DNA of 64,000 bases from Podospora comata (Eukaryota; Ascomycota; Sordariomycetes; Sordariales; Podosporaceae). The stretch spans positions 1,302,001 to 1,366,000 of the forward strand of contig CP071493.1 in assembly GCA_017354895.1 (NCBI GenBank), written 5' to 3'. Positions 10,695-22,653 of the stretch are shown one piece after another. The stretch's first letter is position 1. Each line of letters begins with the position of its first letter. The notes beneath the pieces were generated by a model. The model was not told the origin of the DNA. It was given only the letters and a program-made list of their open reading frames with translations, and did no database searches. Made by a program: the position numbers and the translations under genes.

Positions 10695-11345
10695 TTGTTT
10701 GACGAGATGGGTGGTCACAGGAATGAGCATGAGGAGAGGCGAAAAATGGCATCATATTGTATTTCTTGTTGGCTACTGAGTTGAATCTAAATGCGGTAGA
10801 GCTATCAATCTCAGTTAGCCATTGCCCTCGCCCAATGAACAGAAAGTGAGTGACAAAGTCGAGAAAAAAAGGCATGTCAGGAATAAGTGTAATGTGAGAT
10901 AGTCCACACCGATGTCCCGAGGGAAATCTTGAGAATTGCAGAATTCTTGGAAGAATCATTCATCATGTTGCCTGGAGATAGCGACAGAAAGGGAGAATAA
11001 CTTACATCTTTATTCTTGATTGTGCCGCCGCATCAATTCCATGTTTCCAATTGGTCGTGTCAAGATGAAAAAAGAATGACAAAAATCGAAGGCTTGAAAA
11101 TTTCATAGTGGGCGGGGAGAAAATTGCTGCTCAGAATTACGTAAGCGCTCTTCCATGCAACTTGACCAGGGTTAGGGTCACGACATTGCCCCTATTTCTG
11201 CTTTGCGTGTATGCTCAGTTCACATGCATGTGTGCAATCTTTATCACAGAACCATACTTCAGCACAAACCCATATTCTCTCATTCACCACATACAGGTAA
11301 GATACTACCACATACCCCATCCCTCATTAATAAGTGATACTAACC
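10695..11345. other. Intergenic between convergent genes
   Basis: This is the 3' flank of both the CCCH gene and the dynein intermediate chain gene. It is moderately AT-rich. I see no gene, repeat or RNA here. Confidence 0.6.
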
Positions 11346-13480
11346 TCAAACAGCAGTAACCCCATTCACCCCCACCGCCTCGATCCTGTTCACCAACTTC
11401 TTCACACTCGTCCACTCTTCATTCCTCAGATTCTCCTTCCCGCCCAGGTCCGGCCCAACCTCAAACACCGTAACCTGTCCATCAATCCCACCAGTCGCCA
11501 ACCTCTTGCCTTCCGACGGCTCCCAGGCAACCTTGTTCAAACTCTTGCTCAACATCGTCCTCCCGTCCTTCCTCGCGCTCGGGCTGATCCTCGCCACCGG
11601 TTCCTCCGTCTCAACAGTGATGTCCCACAGCTCCAACCACCCGGCACCATCCACAAGAGAAAAAACCCCCGGCTTCACCGGCGACCAGGCCGCATCATAC
11701 ACCACATCCTCCCTGACAAAGTCCAACAGCGGCGTAACATGTGACTCGGTCCCCACAGCAGATCCCAGAGCGGCCACAACCGCAGAGGTGGCAGCCGGCG
11801 CCCTCACCTTCCAGAGCTTGACACTCCAGTCCAAACTAGCAGACAAGACCAAATCGCCCAGATCCACCGGGCCCTTGGAAGGGTGAAAGTCAACCGACAT
11901 GACCGGCGCCGCGTGGCCCTTGTAGCTAACCCTCGCATCAACACCCGCCTTGGCCCCGGCGCGATCATACCGATGGCAGGGATAAATCGTCCCTTCTTCT
12001 GATCCCACAAGAAAGAACGTCGGGTCTGCTTGCGGGAACGCAAGGCAGGTCGGGCTGAGATCCTCGTACTTGGCGGGCGCGGGTGTGACCAGTGTCATTG
12101 CCTCCTGTGGCTGCGTGAGCATATCGACACTCCATCCGCAGACGGCACCGTCAGTAGAGCATGAGATGATGTTGTTTGCGTTTTGGGTGCCGACAATGTC
12201 GACTGAATACACTGGGTGGGTGTGGCCGAGGCCGGTGAGTGGTGTCTTCTGGACAGGCGCTGATCTTGCGCGCGTATCCCATAAAAGCACCTGGCCGCTG
12301 TAGGCACCACCGATGATCAGATTCGGGTGGAAAGGTGAGAATTTGGCGGTAAGAATGTCAGACTGAGCGTGAAAGACGAATTCAGGGCGGTCATGAAGGT
12401 GCATGTTCCAGACCTGCACAATGCCATCCGGGTCGTGGGGGGCGGTGGGGTTCTTGGTGTAAGATGCCAAAAGGAGTTCTGGGAATTTTGGAGAAAAGTC
12501 GATGGAGCTGATCATGCGTTTCTTGGACCAGCGTTCGTCATAGAATTGGGCAATTTCTCTGACCTTTCGCCGGCCTTTTCCTCCAGTGTTGCCGCTTTGT
12601 TCATCGTCATCGTCGAGATTTGCAGCCTGAAGGGTGTAGTCGGTGAGGATATCGTACTCTTCGTCTAGCGCTTTCTCGATAACCTTGGTTGATCTTTCGA
12701 CAAAGTCCATGAAATCGTCAGACTGTGTAACCGCCTTCAATTCCTCGGCCGTCAAGGCCCGGACAGGAAAGTTCTCCTTGGCTGAAGCTTTCAGCGTCCC
12801 ATCCGTCACAAGCTCTCTCGCCGCTTTCAACTCCTCCTCGATTTCTTTCCGAATATTTTCTCTTAGTTCCTCCTCTCGGTCTCGTTCCCTCCTGCTTAAT
12901 CGCTTGTTGGGCGTAGCTGGCACTGTATCTTCGAGGTCCGAGTCTGAAGCAGCTCGTGCTCTGGTTGGTGGTATCCATTCCTCTGTCGTTTGCACACCTT
13001 TGCTGTAAGAGAACACCTCCTTCACCGGCGACGGAGGACACTCGTAGACTGTTTTTAACGAAACGGTCGAAAGAATCTGGGGCTGGGTTGGTGCAGGAAC
13101 AACCTGGGCATTCGCAGGAACCTGAAATTCGGAAGTGGCCGCATTGCTGAGCTCGCCTCCGCTCAAAACACTGTTCGGTCTGCTCCCGCGGCGGGCAGGC
13201 GAGTTCATTCCTGTCGAGACAGACACGGAGCGACTGTCGCCCACCAGGCTGTTAATCAGGCTTTCGATATCATGTCGCGAGGTGTGCCGACCGGGCATGG
13301 GCGAAACAAGCTACAGTGGTGTCAGCCAGCTACTTTGGACCCTAACTGCAGGAGAGGACGCACCTCGCTGGGGGTTATGCTGCCACGACCAGCTGACTGG
13401 CTTGCCCGAAGCTCCCTCTGGCGCTTGAGCTCGGCCAGCTTGGCCTTCTTTGCGAGAATCTCCTCTCTTCGTTGTTGCAT
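11346..13480 (-). CDS. Cytoplasmic dynein 1 intermediate chain, 693 aa
   Basis: The intermediate chain links the dynein heavy chain to light chains and to dynactin p150, and is needed for minus-end microtubule transport and nuclear migration. Two exons on the minus strand, 13480-13364 and 13310-11346, flank an intron at 13311-13363 (donor GTGCGT, branch GCTGAC). The N-terminus (MQQRREEILAKKAKLAELKR) is the charged helix that binds p150. A Ser/Pro-rich linker follows, containing the light-chain-binding type motif YSKGVQTTEEW. A Glu/Arg-rich helix (RERDREEELRENIRKEIEEE) comes next. The C-terminal half, after RKVREIAQFYDERWSKKRM, has WD40 repeats (about residues 290-690), for example IVQVWNMHLHDRPEFVF and SGQVLLWDTRARSAPVQ. 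The size and domain order match fungal dynein IC. Confidence 0.96.
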
Positions 13481-14108
13481 GATTGCTGATTTCTATCCGC
13501 ATCCCACGGCCAAGCCTAGGTTCAAGTTTGTTGAACTGCCAATTCGAGATATCTATCGTTCGTCTCGCAGTGGTCAGAAGGATCGAGAAAGAAGATAATG
13601 GAAAGTAAACAAAGCACGCCGTTGCTGCTGTGCTGTCTCCTATTTCGTTTGTTGTATGTACACAGTAGATAGCTGCTCTTTCAACCTTCATTGCGCGTCG
13701 CCCGCCTTTGCCCAGTTCGAACGCCCGCCCGCCCACCGCGACCCTCCAGGCATTGGACCAGGGGCCGCCTACAATTACGCCCGGGAGTGCGCTAAATCAC
13801 CTGATCTGCTCAAACTCTTGGCAAATGGCATTTGCTACCGCCCGCTGTGAGAGCTTCTTCCAGGCGGGTAGGAGGGACTTGTGGGGCTCCACGTCAAGCA
13901 AGCAACCTGCCGCTTCGCCTTAACCAAAAAAACCGCGAAAACTCCCGAGCTTCCCAAAACTTGTTCCAACCTCACCACACCCAACCCGCGCAAATCGACG
14001 ACAAGCTCCGGCCACGGCCAATTCCTTTCTCTTCGACACCGAGTGCTTCCTCCCGCCCAGATCGAATTTCGAACCCCAGCCAATTCGATTGCCCCCAGAT
14101 TCCTCAAA
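13481..14108. promoter_or_regulatory. Shared promoter region of dynein IC (minus) and ATP synthase e (plus)
   Basis: The two start codons lie 628 nt apart on opposite strands, so both promoters must lie here. The right half is CT-rich on the plus strand (for example GCCCGCCTTTGCCCAG), typical of strongly expressed fungal genes. No TATA box is obvious. Confidence 0.55.
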
Positions 14109-14648
14109 ATGGCCTCTTCCGGAGTCAACGTGAGTGGACACTGTTACCCCCCATTTGGCTCCCTCCACCCATTGCATAAGAGGAGGCTATAGACACAGGG
14201 CCATCTACCTTCCTACAAGTAATTGGCATGGCCCATACTTGGTATTCGGCTTCACAAGACCCAAAGCTCGAGACATAGCGCAAAACCCGCATCATGTGAA
14301 AGTATGGTCTGTCCACAATCAAACTAACATGCACACCCAGGTCCTCCGGTACTCCGCCCTCGGCCTCGGTGTCGTCTACGGCTTCTACCACCAGCGCCAG
14401 ATCTATGCTTCCGACCGCGCCGCCGCCGCCCAGCGCGAGTATGAGCACAAGCAGCAATTAATAGCCCAGGCCAAGAAGGCCTACGCTGCCAAGCACAAGC
14501 CCGCTGTCTCCGCATCCTCTTCCGCCAGCCGTATGTTGATCTGAGGGTAGAGACATGAAACTCGGTAACTGACGCAGAACCTACAGAAGACATCAACAGC
14601 TCAAGCTTCGACCTCGAGAGCTTCATCGCCCAGCTGGACAAGGCCTAA
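14109..14648 (+). CDS. Mitochondrial F1Fo ATP synthase subunit e (Tim11/Atp21 type), 93 aa
   Basis: Subunit e is a small inner-membrane protein needed for ATP synthase dimers and cristae shape. Three exons are inferred: 14109-14129 (only MASSGVN), 14341-14530 and 14578-14648. The first intron is long (211 nt). The second can end at 14577 or at 14586, which would differ by three residues. The single membrane segment follows directly (VLRYSALGLGVVYGFYHQ) and contains the GxxxG-like glycine pattern used for dimer contact. A charged helix (AAAAQREYEHKQQLIAQAKK) and an acidic tail (FDLESFIAQLDKA) follow. Size and organisation fit the family. Confidence 0.92.
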
Positions 14649-15729
14649 ACTGTCCGTCGACGAACTTGACGGGTAGTGGTGGAAAAGGGAGGGGGATAAT
14701 AGAGGTGGTAGACTTGGAATGAGCGAACCGAATCTTTTCCGACCAGCGCACAACCAGCCCCTCTTGACTCGACTCGAACTCGCCCTTTGTGGATGTGGGA
14801 GGACGGTGGGAAAGACGAGGGAAGGGACGGAAAACCGAACGAAATGGATGGGACGAATGACATCAGCGCCGGAAATACCCTCACACAACCGGCCAATGTC
14901 ACATCGTTGAGGTTTTGGGGGAAAGGGAACAAAACCCCAGAAAAACGGACAGGGCGAGCAAGGCGCGAAAGGAAGGGACGGCAGGGGGGTTTAAAGGCAA
15001 AATGGTGTTGTATTATTACTGTCGCGGTTAAAAGCGCACAACTACCCACACGGCATTAAAGAGGCTTTTTTTTCGATCATCACACACACACACACACGCA
15101 CTTCCTTCTTTCTTTTTCACAAAAGGTTCCCGTGTACAATTGTTTTGTACATTATAACTGATCTAGACAAGAGACGGGGGTAATAAAGGAACTGGAACAG
15201 AAGTAACTTGGGTCATATTTGGTGAAACTCATTTGGGTGTACTCAGGGACAAGGGGACACGAATATAGGTACGTGAATAGGGGCGGTCAGCCTAGCACTT
15301 GTAAGTCTGGACCAACAAGCTCATGAGATTCAGCATGTCCAGACTCTGCATATTGGACTGTTCCACACCATATTCAGCAGACCAAGCTTGTTTACCACGC
15401 CAAACCCCTCCACCAAACTTAGCATATTAAACTCACCATATCAAACTCAGGCCGCAAACTCACCACACCATCATAACGGCATCTTCACCATCGTAGTCAT
15501 TTGTCTCCGTCAAAGCAATCACTACTTGTACAGTGACAGCAATCATCATGGCAAGTCAGGGTTTGAATACTCCACAAAAAGCCCCTTGTAAAACACCTCC
15601 CTAAAACCGCCATACCATCGCATTAAAATCATCATTTGAGTAAGGTATCCTAACATGCGTCATCATAGTGTTCAACTCCAGTTACTCCCCCTCTACCAAA
15701 CGCCTACTCTAACCCCTATGCTACCCCCC
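14649..15729. other. Intergenic between convergent genes
   Basis: It holds the 3' regions of ATP synthase e and of the Zn2Cys6 gene. A CA microsatellite lies at 15081-15097. The region 15400-15730 is CA/CT-rich. No gene is supported. Confidence 0.6.
15081..15097. repeat. CA dinucleotide microsatellite
   Basis: About eight perfect CA units, downstream of the ATP synthase e gene. Confidence 0.95.
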
Positions 15730-17902
15730 CTAATGAGGAAAAATAAACCCTCCCGCCCCTTCAAACCCCCCCGGCGTGACAGGCGTAAACCCCGTGCTCC
15801 CTTCCACACCACCACCACCCGTACCCTCCTCCCCACCACCACCACCACCACCACCAGTCCACAATTTCCCCTCAAGGACAGTCCTCTCAATCCGATCAGC
15901 AACCTCCATCAAACCCGCCGTCAACCCCCCACCACTACTCCCACCCATCAAACGCCGTAAACACCCCTCCGCGACCGCCAAACTGATATACTCATCATAA
16001 TGACTAGGGGAACGACACGCCCTCTCCCTAAAGTCTTCCAGCTGCGTCTGCACCAACCTGACAATCTCCGCTTGGCTTGTTGCGTGTTGTTGCCTCCCAT
16101 CCGTGGGTGGTAACTGAATCACATTCAGCGATAGTCTTCGACAGGACGTAACAAGATACAACATTGCAGCGCCAAAGCTGTCACGGCATATATCCAGCAG
16201 CGTGGCTGTTGAGCGGTGGGCGGTCCCCTCTGGTAGAGCTATGCTGCTGCTGGGGTAGTCGAGGTCATGACTTGGTTGATACCACGACTGGTGGACGCTC
16301 AGAATCTCGAGAGACGAGTTGATCACTGCTTGGGAAGAGGCCGGGAATTGTCGGAACCTCGGTGCAGAAATATAGTGATGGTGGAGGGCTAGCAGGGAGC
16401 GGTTGACGAGGACTCTGAGGAATTCAAGTTGTATCCGAGGTCTGAAGGAGTAGTTTGCTTGCGATTGAGCTGCCATAAGCAACACGGATGCCGCTTCTCG
16501 AACTTTGCGGCGGAGTTGCTCGTCCCAGGCTTGGATTTTGTCATATTTGAGGGCCGTCTGAGCCGCGGTTTGGTTCACGGTGGCGGTGATTTCCGAGAGT
16601 ATCGGAATGAGGTCGGATAGCCTTGTCTGGAAGGTGCCATCGGTCAAAGCAAGGTCTGATTTGGCGGCACCTTGCTCCAGAACCCAGCCTTGTCCGGTGT
16701 GGTAGATGCTGGTGTCGTTAATGTTTAATGGTGGCTCGGCGTCGTAGTCTTGATGTATACATGATGTTCCTGTCCTCATGGCCACTTGCAGCTCCAGAAG
16801 CTGAATAGTAAGCCACAGTCTGCGGCGGATCTCGACTTCGTATGGCAAGAGTTCTGGGAACAAAGCAGATGTTCGGTTGAGATGCAGGGAGACCGCCATT
16901 CGACCGAGGTATCCCATGAGGCTGGCCAGCTGCGACGTCTCGCCACCCTTTACAATGTCCATTATTCTCGCGATAACCCCAAGGCAAAGTGTTCGAGCCG
17001 AAGTAAGAGTAGGTGTCGAAACAAACGGTGACCGGCAAAGAAAGTACTGAGAACTGTTCAGGAACTGGTCCGTCCAAGAACTCGGCCGTCTTCCTGTACT
17101 GGCAAATACTTGTGCAGGGGCTGCTTGGCATCCCAACGCCAGTATCATAAAGAACTGAGCAAGCCATTCCTCGGAGAAATGGTTGACGTTCATCCAAAAG
17201 GCCTGGAGCTCAAACTCGTACTCGGCAGGGTGCAAAAGCCGGTATATCGGGTGGATAACCTCGAAATAACACCGTACCAATGTGTCGACAACAGGTCTTG
17301 GTGGTAAACTTTGAAGCGCATTTTCTCGGCTTTCTGAACAGTGGCATATTTCGCCAAACGGAAAGTGGTGAACTGGAAGCGCGGCAACCAAATACTTTAA
17401 GCTCTGTAGGTGTCTGTATCTCGGCCCCCATTCGGGATCAAGGCCCGCTATGTATGGCCAGCCTTCCCGAAACTAAAATGTTTCCTGTTAGCAAACATGC
17501 ATGCTTCAGCGGAATCTGGTTCGTCTGTACCTCGGAAGCAACGGTGGTCCAGTGTGTGACACCGTGAAGTCTGGGTCTTGCTTCACTACCATTCGGGCCC
17601 GGTGTTGTTTGGGGGCTATCTCGTGCTGGACTTTGCGGTGTCTCTCCTGGCTCGCCACTTCCAGACTCATGCTTCGAACTGAAGGGGAATTTCTGGTATA
17701 CACATTCATCGGCAGCGTCGGCCTGGATACAACGGGAGCAAGGCTGCCCTTTGTCGCATCTGAGCTTCCGTCGATGACATGGTATGCAAACGTAGACTCG
17801 TCTGTTTCGTTTTTGGGGTTTCCCTGTGCCTTCTGGGTTGGGCCGGTTTGGATCGAGGATAGAAAAGGTCGAGAAGTAACCTGCTGGCTGCTCTGATTCC
17901 AT
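15730..17902 (-). CDS. Zn2Cys6 fungal transcription factor with fungal_trans middle domain, 704 aa
   Basis: This is a predicted DNA-binding regulator of the Gal4 class. Two exons on the minus strand, 17902-17531 and 17472-15730, flank a 58-nt intron (17473-17530, donor GTACAG). The binuclear cluster is complete at residues 39-67 with spacing C-x2-C-x6-C-x5-C-x2-C-x8-C (VCIPCHRRKLRCDKGQPCSR onward). A fungal-specific regulatory domain follows (about residues 180-520): YFEVIHPIYRLLHPAEYEFE, the SLMGYLGRMAVSLHLNR stretch and EIRRRLWLTIQLLE are typical. The C-terminus is Gly-rich. I chose the ATG at 17902 (ACTATGG context). An in-frame ATG at 18007 would add 35 residues. Target genes are not known, and there is no adjacent metabolic cluster to suggest one. 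Confidence 0.93.
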
Positions 17903-20553
17903 AGTCGATGGTTTCTTCTTGGTGTGTCTTGATGATGGTGAAGCACACACAATGTGGCATTTCCAACCTTGGGCAAGTAGACCCCTTGATTCCAAAAGGG
18001 GTGCCATCACAACTGTCCTGCTGATATGGGTCTCGGCAACCTAGGGTGTGGCGGGTGAGGTGGCTTCGCCAGCCTGAGGACAAGCAAAACAAATCTTCAA
18101 AAACCGATCAGGCAACAGTAGAATGTGAAGCAGGAGTGACGATATGTTTCCCATTCATGTTCCTCCTTGTGGTACTTGAACTGGCGGCTCAGACGCCAGG
18201 GGGGGCTCGAAACGAGTGCCATCGCCATGCGCCAGGCCCTGTTAGGTTATGCCGAAAGGCACATGGCCAAGCCATTTTTTCCTTGTATTGCTGGATATCT
18301 CGACGCTCATAACTGAAGCGGTGATAGGGCTAATGATACCCTGACGTCGAGATATTTCCTGTAATACCCGGTTTGGAAGGTTCTGTTGCACAGGTGGGCA
18401 GGCCCAGGATCACGGTTCGGGTCCGGGGCTCGGAATGAGCTCGCACTTGGAAGATTCGAGAGGTTGTTGAGATCATCTCGTCCAATCCGAAGAAAAGAAT
18501 GGTCTCATACGGTGAGAAGCAGCAAGATAAAAAGCCGCGCGGGTGTCACCAATGAACCGATGGTGGTGGGAAGGAACCGTCTCCTTGGGTGCCTGACTCC
18601 TGCTGTGTAACCACATGTCGCCCCTCGAGTGACTTTAGTGTAAAGTTTTGACAGGTTCATCAAGGAAAAAACCGAGCAGGGGTGTTTCGCTTTGGTCCAA
18701 TATATCTCCGTGTTTGAACGTTGAGGTTGTTGTTGGACCTGCCGAAGGATGGATCCCCCCTGCCAACGACCGCTCTGTGACCAACCTTATTCTGTGGCTT
18801 ACACAACAAACACCTAAACGTACCTACAAACAAGCCGAACTGAATATTATATCCACTACAAGGCAAACTTCAATATCATAAGGCTTAGGATTCTCAGTCA
18901 AAAGCATCTCAAGTCCACTCCTACCATGGGGCAGTTCATCAAGACAATGTTGCTGGATTCCGCGGCAGTGACAAGCTGCTGACAGAAAAGCAGCCTTATA
19001 CTAGTATTCAATTAGTATCGGACATGTGCTCTTGATTCCGAGAGTGTATGAATTATTGACCTCGAATCCGACCCTCCCCGCAAAATATCCACGCCCTTTG
19101 GTTGTCAGGTTGATGCCTTGCTCACTGCTTTAGTTGCAGTGCCAATTTCTCACCGCCTCGGTTTCTTGTGCAACAGGGAAAGCCGTTTTTGTATATTTCG
19201 TTATCATCGTCCTTTCGCACATCTCAGGTTTGGCGTGGTTGCGCCTCTCAAGACAACCACCAACGTGTAACATCGCGCTTACATGTGCCGCATCTCGATT
19301 GCATGCTATTCTCTTTTCACTCTGTGCTACAACCCACATTCGTCATCTTCCACCGCCGGCCGGCGGGGGACCAAAACCCCCGGACTTTCCATAAACCAGG
19401 AGGTATTTCACAGCATCTTAATAACCTGAAGATCAGCAAGGTCACTCCGACTCCGAGTTCCCTGATATGCTTCCTGAACTACAGCGAATTGTCCGAGATT
19501 ACAGGGGTGGAATGTCGCGCTTAGACCTAGGTAATGGTTCATTCTCCATGCATCTCGTGTAACCCCAGATGGTTTATCTACCAGTTGACGTCTGACACCT
19601 CACAAGTAGCCTGCAGTCTGTTGACTAATCTAAAAGTCATATAAGTTCAAATGGCCCCCACAGTGAGAGAAGAAGAAGAAAAAAAAAGGTCAATTATGGG
19701 CACTACTACTCTGCACTATCACCAAACCAAAGTCCGAGCAGGGCGTCCGCCACGTCCTCAGAATCCCCTCTGAAGCAAAGACACCTCCTATTCTCACTAA
19801 AAGGCTTGTTACAAGCCGTGACGGGGTCGGATGATTTGCATTCTCGTAAGATATCCAATAACAGCAGCTGGTATAAACCGTCTACATTCCAACCCCTGCA
19901 GTTCCATCTCCCGAGTTACACACGGGAAAATCAAAAGACGAGAATATCAGCTCCCACACCATCAAGAGAAAAAGCGGATTAGAGAACAGGTATCCTATCC
20001 TACTTCAACCCTTCAGTCCCCGGAATATGACCCCCCTCTACTTCTTCCACCATGACTGAAACAGATCTTTGTATCAGTTCCCACCTTACCTGTGTCTTTA
20101 TAAGAAGAAAGCAGACCACTACATTCTCACATGGCCCCTTTTGCATTCCACCCCCCTCCTCCTCCTCCTTTTCCTCTCCCCATTCTCCCCAGTCACCTAC
20201 CTACCTAACCCCAAACCACTCCCAACCATCCTTCCAGCTTCCCCCCAGCTTCATCCTCCTTCTGTACCTATATCCAGCCAGCCAACCCACCCCCCTTCAT
20301 CCAAAGTCCACAACAACCCCCTTCTCTCCCAGAGCCCCATCACTTACTCTCTCAATCACATATACGTACCTAGGTATGTAATAATAAAACAAGACCATCT
20401 TCGATACCAACCCAGCTCATCAGATAGCCACACCGTGCCACAAAAGAAGAGAGAACCTCCCCGGAGCCCACTATTTATCCAACCGACGGCCACCCCCCAA
20501 CCCCCTCAATAAAGAATATAACCAATATTTCGAAGGGTTACTTGTTGAGCGTT
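17903..20553. other. Long gene-free stretch upstream of the Zn2Cys6 gene
   Basis: No protein gene is supported in about 2.6 kb. It includes the promoter of the Zn2Cys6 gene. The part at 20150-20480 is strongly CT/CA-rich on the plus strand. A perfect 10-bp palindrome TACCTAGGTA lies at 20367-20376. I see no tRNA or other RNA gene. Confidence 0.5.
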
Positions 20554-20700
20554 AAAGATATTTAACAAGCCTTAAAAGATAATTAAAAGGCCTTGGAAGA
20601 TAGTTTAAACGCTTTAAAAGATAGTTTAACGGCCTTGCAAGATAGCTTAACAGCCTTGCAAGATAGCTTAACGGCCTTGCAAGATAGCCTAACGGCCTTG
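20554..20700 (-). repeat. Tandem array of seven 21-nt units (7 codons each on the minus strand)
   Basis: Seven units of exactly 21 nt lie head to tail. The right-hand units are nearly identical (consensus CAAGATAGCTTAACGGCCTT plus G), and the left-hand units are progressively more diverged and AT-rich. Read on the minus strand they stay in one open frame and encode heptads such as YLARPLG, YLARPLS, YLARPLN and YLLKRLN. No start or known domain is attached, so coding is uncertain. The same unit occurs at 25671-25775 in the opposite orientation. Confidence 0.9.
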
Positions 20701-21684
20701 TATAGGCAGGGTAAGTAAATAGACATGGATGGGCGGCGCTGGTAAGACAAATCGGGGGCTCCGTAGAGGTTCTCTCCAAAAGAATGCCATCTAACATGTT
20801 AGAGGATGAATTCGACCCAGATCGGTTTTAACAAAAGTACTCTTGGGAAACCTAGCAGCAGTCAAGCAGCATCTTCACCTTGCCAAATTCCACTCCACGT
20901 TAGAAGAAGAGTTGCGTGAAGCTAAGTAAGTAGGTGACAACCAGACAACCTCTCCTCATTTTCTTGTTTACATAGGTACCTATCAGACGAAACACAAGAA
21001 CCATAAACCAAAACCAATAACTAACTCTGATCATGTCTCTTCTTCAAATATGTACTTTCCGATATGGTATTCGCTATCTATTGCTTCTTTTTTAACATTC
21101 CATGATTTCACACACACACACACACAAAACTTGTGCTCTTGTCATCATAAACTCTGATATTCGGTGCTGTGCTGTGGCTGCTTTGCTACTGGGTATTTAT
21201 TTTCCTTCCTCCATGTTTGTTTTCCCTTCTCTTCCCTCCTCGAACTCATCGCGTCTTCTCAAATGCCATTGCTTGCCAACGCAACGCTCTCCAACTCAAG
21301 GCTCTCCCGAAATGCTACAATCGCATTGTGCATGTTCCCCGCTACCACCCTCCCATTACCTCGGATCAGCCATAGGTAACTGCTGGCTGCCGCTTGGCTT
21401 TTCTCTCATCACCGGCAATATTCCGCTTCGGGGCTTGAAAGCACGGCATAAAAATGTCTTGGTCGGTATGCCGTTTCTCCCCGTCGCAAAATCAGGCGTG
21501 TGCAAAATATCTCCCGCCTTTCAAGTAATATCAAACATGGGCGGGAAAAGGCAAGGCTGTGAATACGAGAACCTCTCGGCCCTAGACGCCGGATTTGCGC
21601 GCAAAGTGATTACCGGGTCCGCCAAATGTGCAAGTTGAAAAGAAATCAACGTAACTCTCGTAAAACCAGCGTGGTGCTGGCATT
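20701..21684. other. Intergenic, gene-free
   Basis: There is a CA microsatellite at 21109-21126 and a 12-bp palindrome ATAGGTACCTAT at 20972-20983. No gene is supported. The right part is the 3' flank of the minus-strand gene that follows. Confidence 0.5.
21109..21126. repeat. CA dinucleotide microsatellite
   Basis: Nine perfect CA units. Confidence 0.95.
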
Positions 21685-22653
21685 TCAGGCCCCTTGCTGG
21701 GCGGTTCTGGCGGCTCTCGTCGCCCTGGCAGCTGCGTTGGGATACCGAGACGGGTCGATCCGAGAGTGGAGAGGCCCAGGACCATACACGGCGACTCTGG
21801 CGTTGTGGTACCTAACAGATGGTCGCGAAGGAGCTGTTGCTGGCTGTGCCTGGGGTGGTCTCTGTTCCGCGTCGATGGCCTGGCGAATGATGTTGTGAAC
21901 AAAATCGGGAATGCCCTCCCAATGGCCTGCTCTCGCAGCAGCCATCATCCTTGGCGGAAACACATCGTCGGCGGTAAGGGAGTGGGGACCAGGGAAACGG
22001 GCAATTTGATCGGCAACATGCAATTCTCCCGACTCGATGGCATTTTTTAGCCAGTTTTCCCATTCCTCGTCCAGCGGCATCGAATTGTCTCCGGATATGT
22101 TGCGAAGAGCCACTCGCTCGCGTAGCCTTTCGTTAAGCGCCACTCCGACACTTTCCAACTCCTCATCGCTTTCTTCCTCGATCATCCCATCCTCTGGCGT
22201 GGTTACCGGCTCGTCCGACACCTCGGAGGCGCGGCGGTAATATCCGGCTTGTCGGTGCCGAGGCTCCACCCATTCGGGGAATCCATCGGCGGTCGTGTCC
22301 CGGATGGCAGTCCCCTGTTCCCGCTCAAACCGTTCCTTTGCCCACCGTGTGCCCTCCCACTTTGTGAGGCCTTGGATTTCGGCGTATGTAAGGCGAAGGC
22401 CGTCAAAAGCGCGGAATAACCGCCGGTGCCACTGCCATCGACTGAGGCGGATTCGGTGGATGCGATTTGTGTAGTCGAGACCGGGATATTTAGCTTCGGG
22501 TGTGTCCAAGTGGCCGTAGAACGAGTGGACTTCTTGCCTAACCTCAAGGACGAGATATCTTTGGAGAAGTTGAGTGAAGTTTTGAGGGTCTGTCTGTCGC
22601 GGCTTCGGAAACATGTACTCGTAGACGAGTTGGTCTACTGGGCGGCCCTTCAT
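21685..22653 (-). CDS. Hypothetical protein of unknown function, 322 aa
   Basis: A single uninterrupted frame runs on the minus strand from the ATG at 22653. The N-terminal 150 residues look ordered, charged and rich in aromatic residues (VYEYMFPKPRQTDPQNFTQL, LDYTNRIHRIRLSRWQWHRR, YAEIQGLTKWEGTRWAKERF). A short acidic linker follows (PEDGMIEEESDEELES), then a second helical block (DEEWENWLKNAIESGELHVA, GHWEGIPDFVHNIIRQAI), and finally a disordered Ala/Arg/Pro tail. No signal peptide, membrane segment or catalytic motif is visible. The length and composition make chance unlikely, but I do not recognise the family. It is the only protein gene supported in the 9 kb between the Zn2Cys6 gene and the small secreted protein. 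Confidence 0.75.
   Translation of the reverse strand: MKGRPVDQLVYEYMFPKPRQTDPQNFTQLLQRYLVLEVRQEVHSFYGHLDTPEAKYPGLDYTNRIHRIRLSRWQWHRRLFRAFDGLRLTYAEIQGLTKWEGTRWAKERFEREQGTAIRDTTADGFPEWVEPRHRQAGYYRRASEVSDEPVTTPEDGMIEEESDEELESVGVALNERLRERVALRNISGDNSMPLDEEWENWLKNAIESGELHVADQIARFPGPHSLTADDVFPPRMMAAARAGHWEGIPDFVHNIIRQAIDAEQRPPQAQPATAPSRPSVRYHNARVAVYGPGPLHSRIDPSRYPNAAARATRAARTAQQGA

Noticed and set aside
20052-20512. Plus-strand open frames rich in Pro/Ser/Thr
   Set aside because: They reflect a CT/CA-rich tract without stops. No start context or domain.
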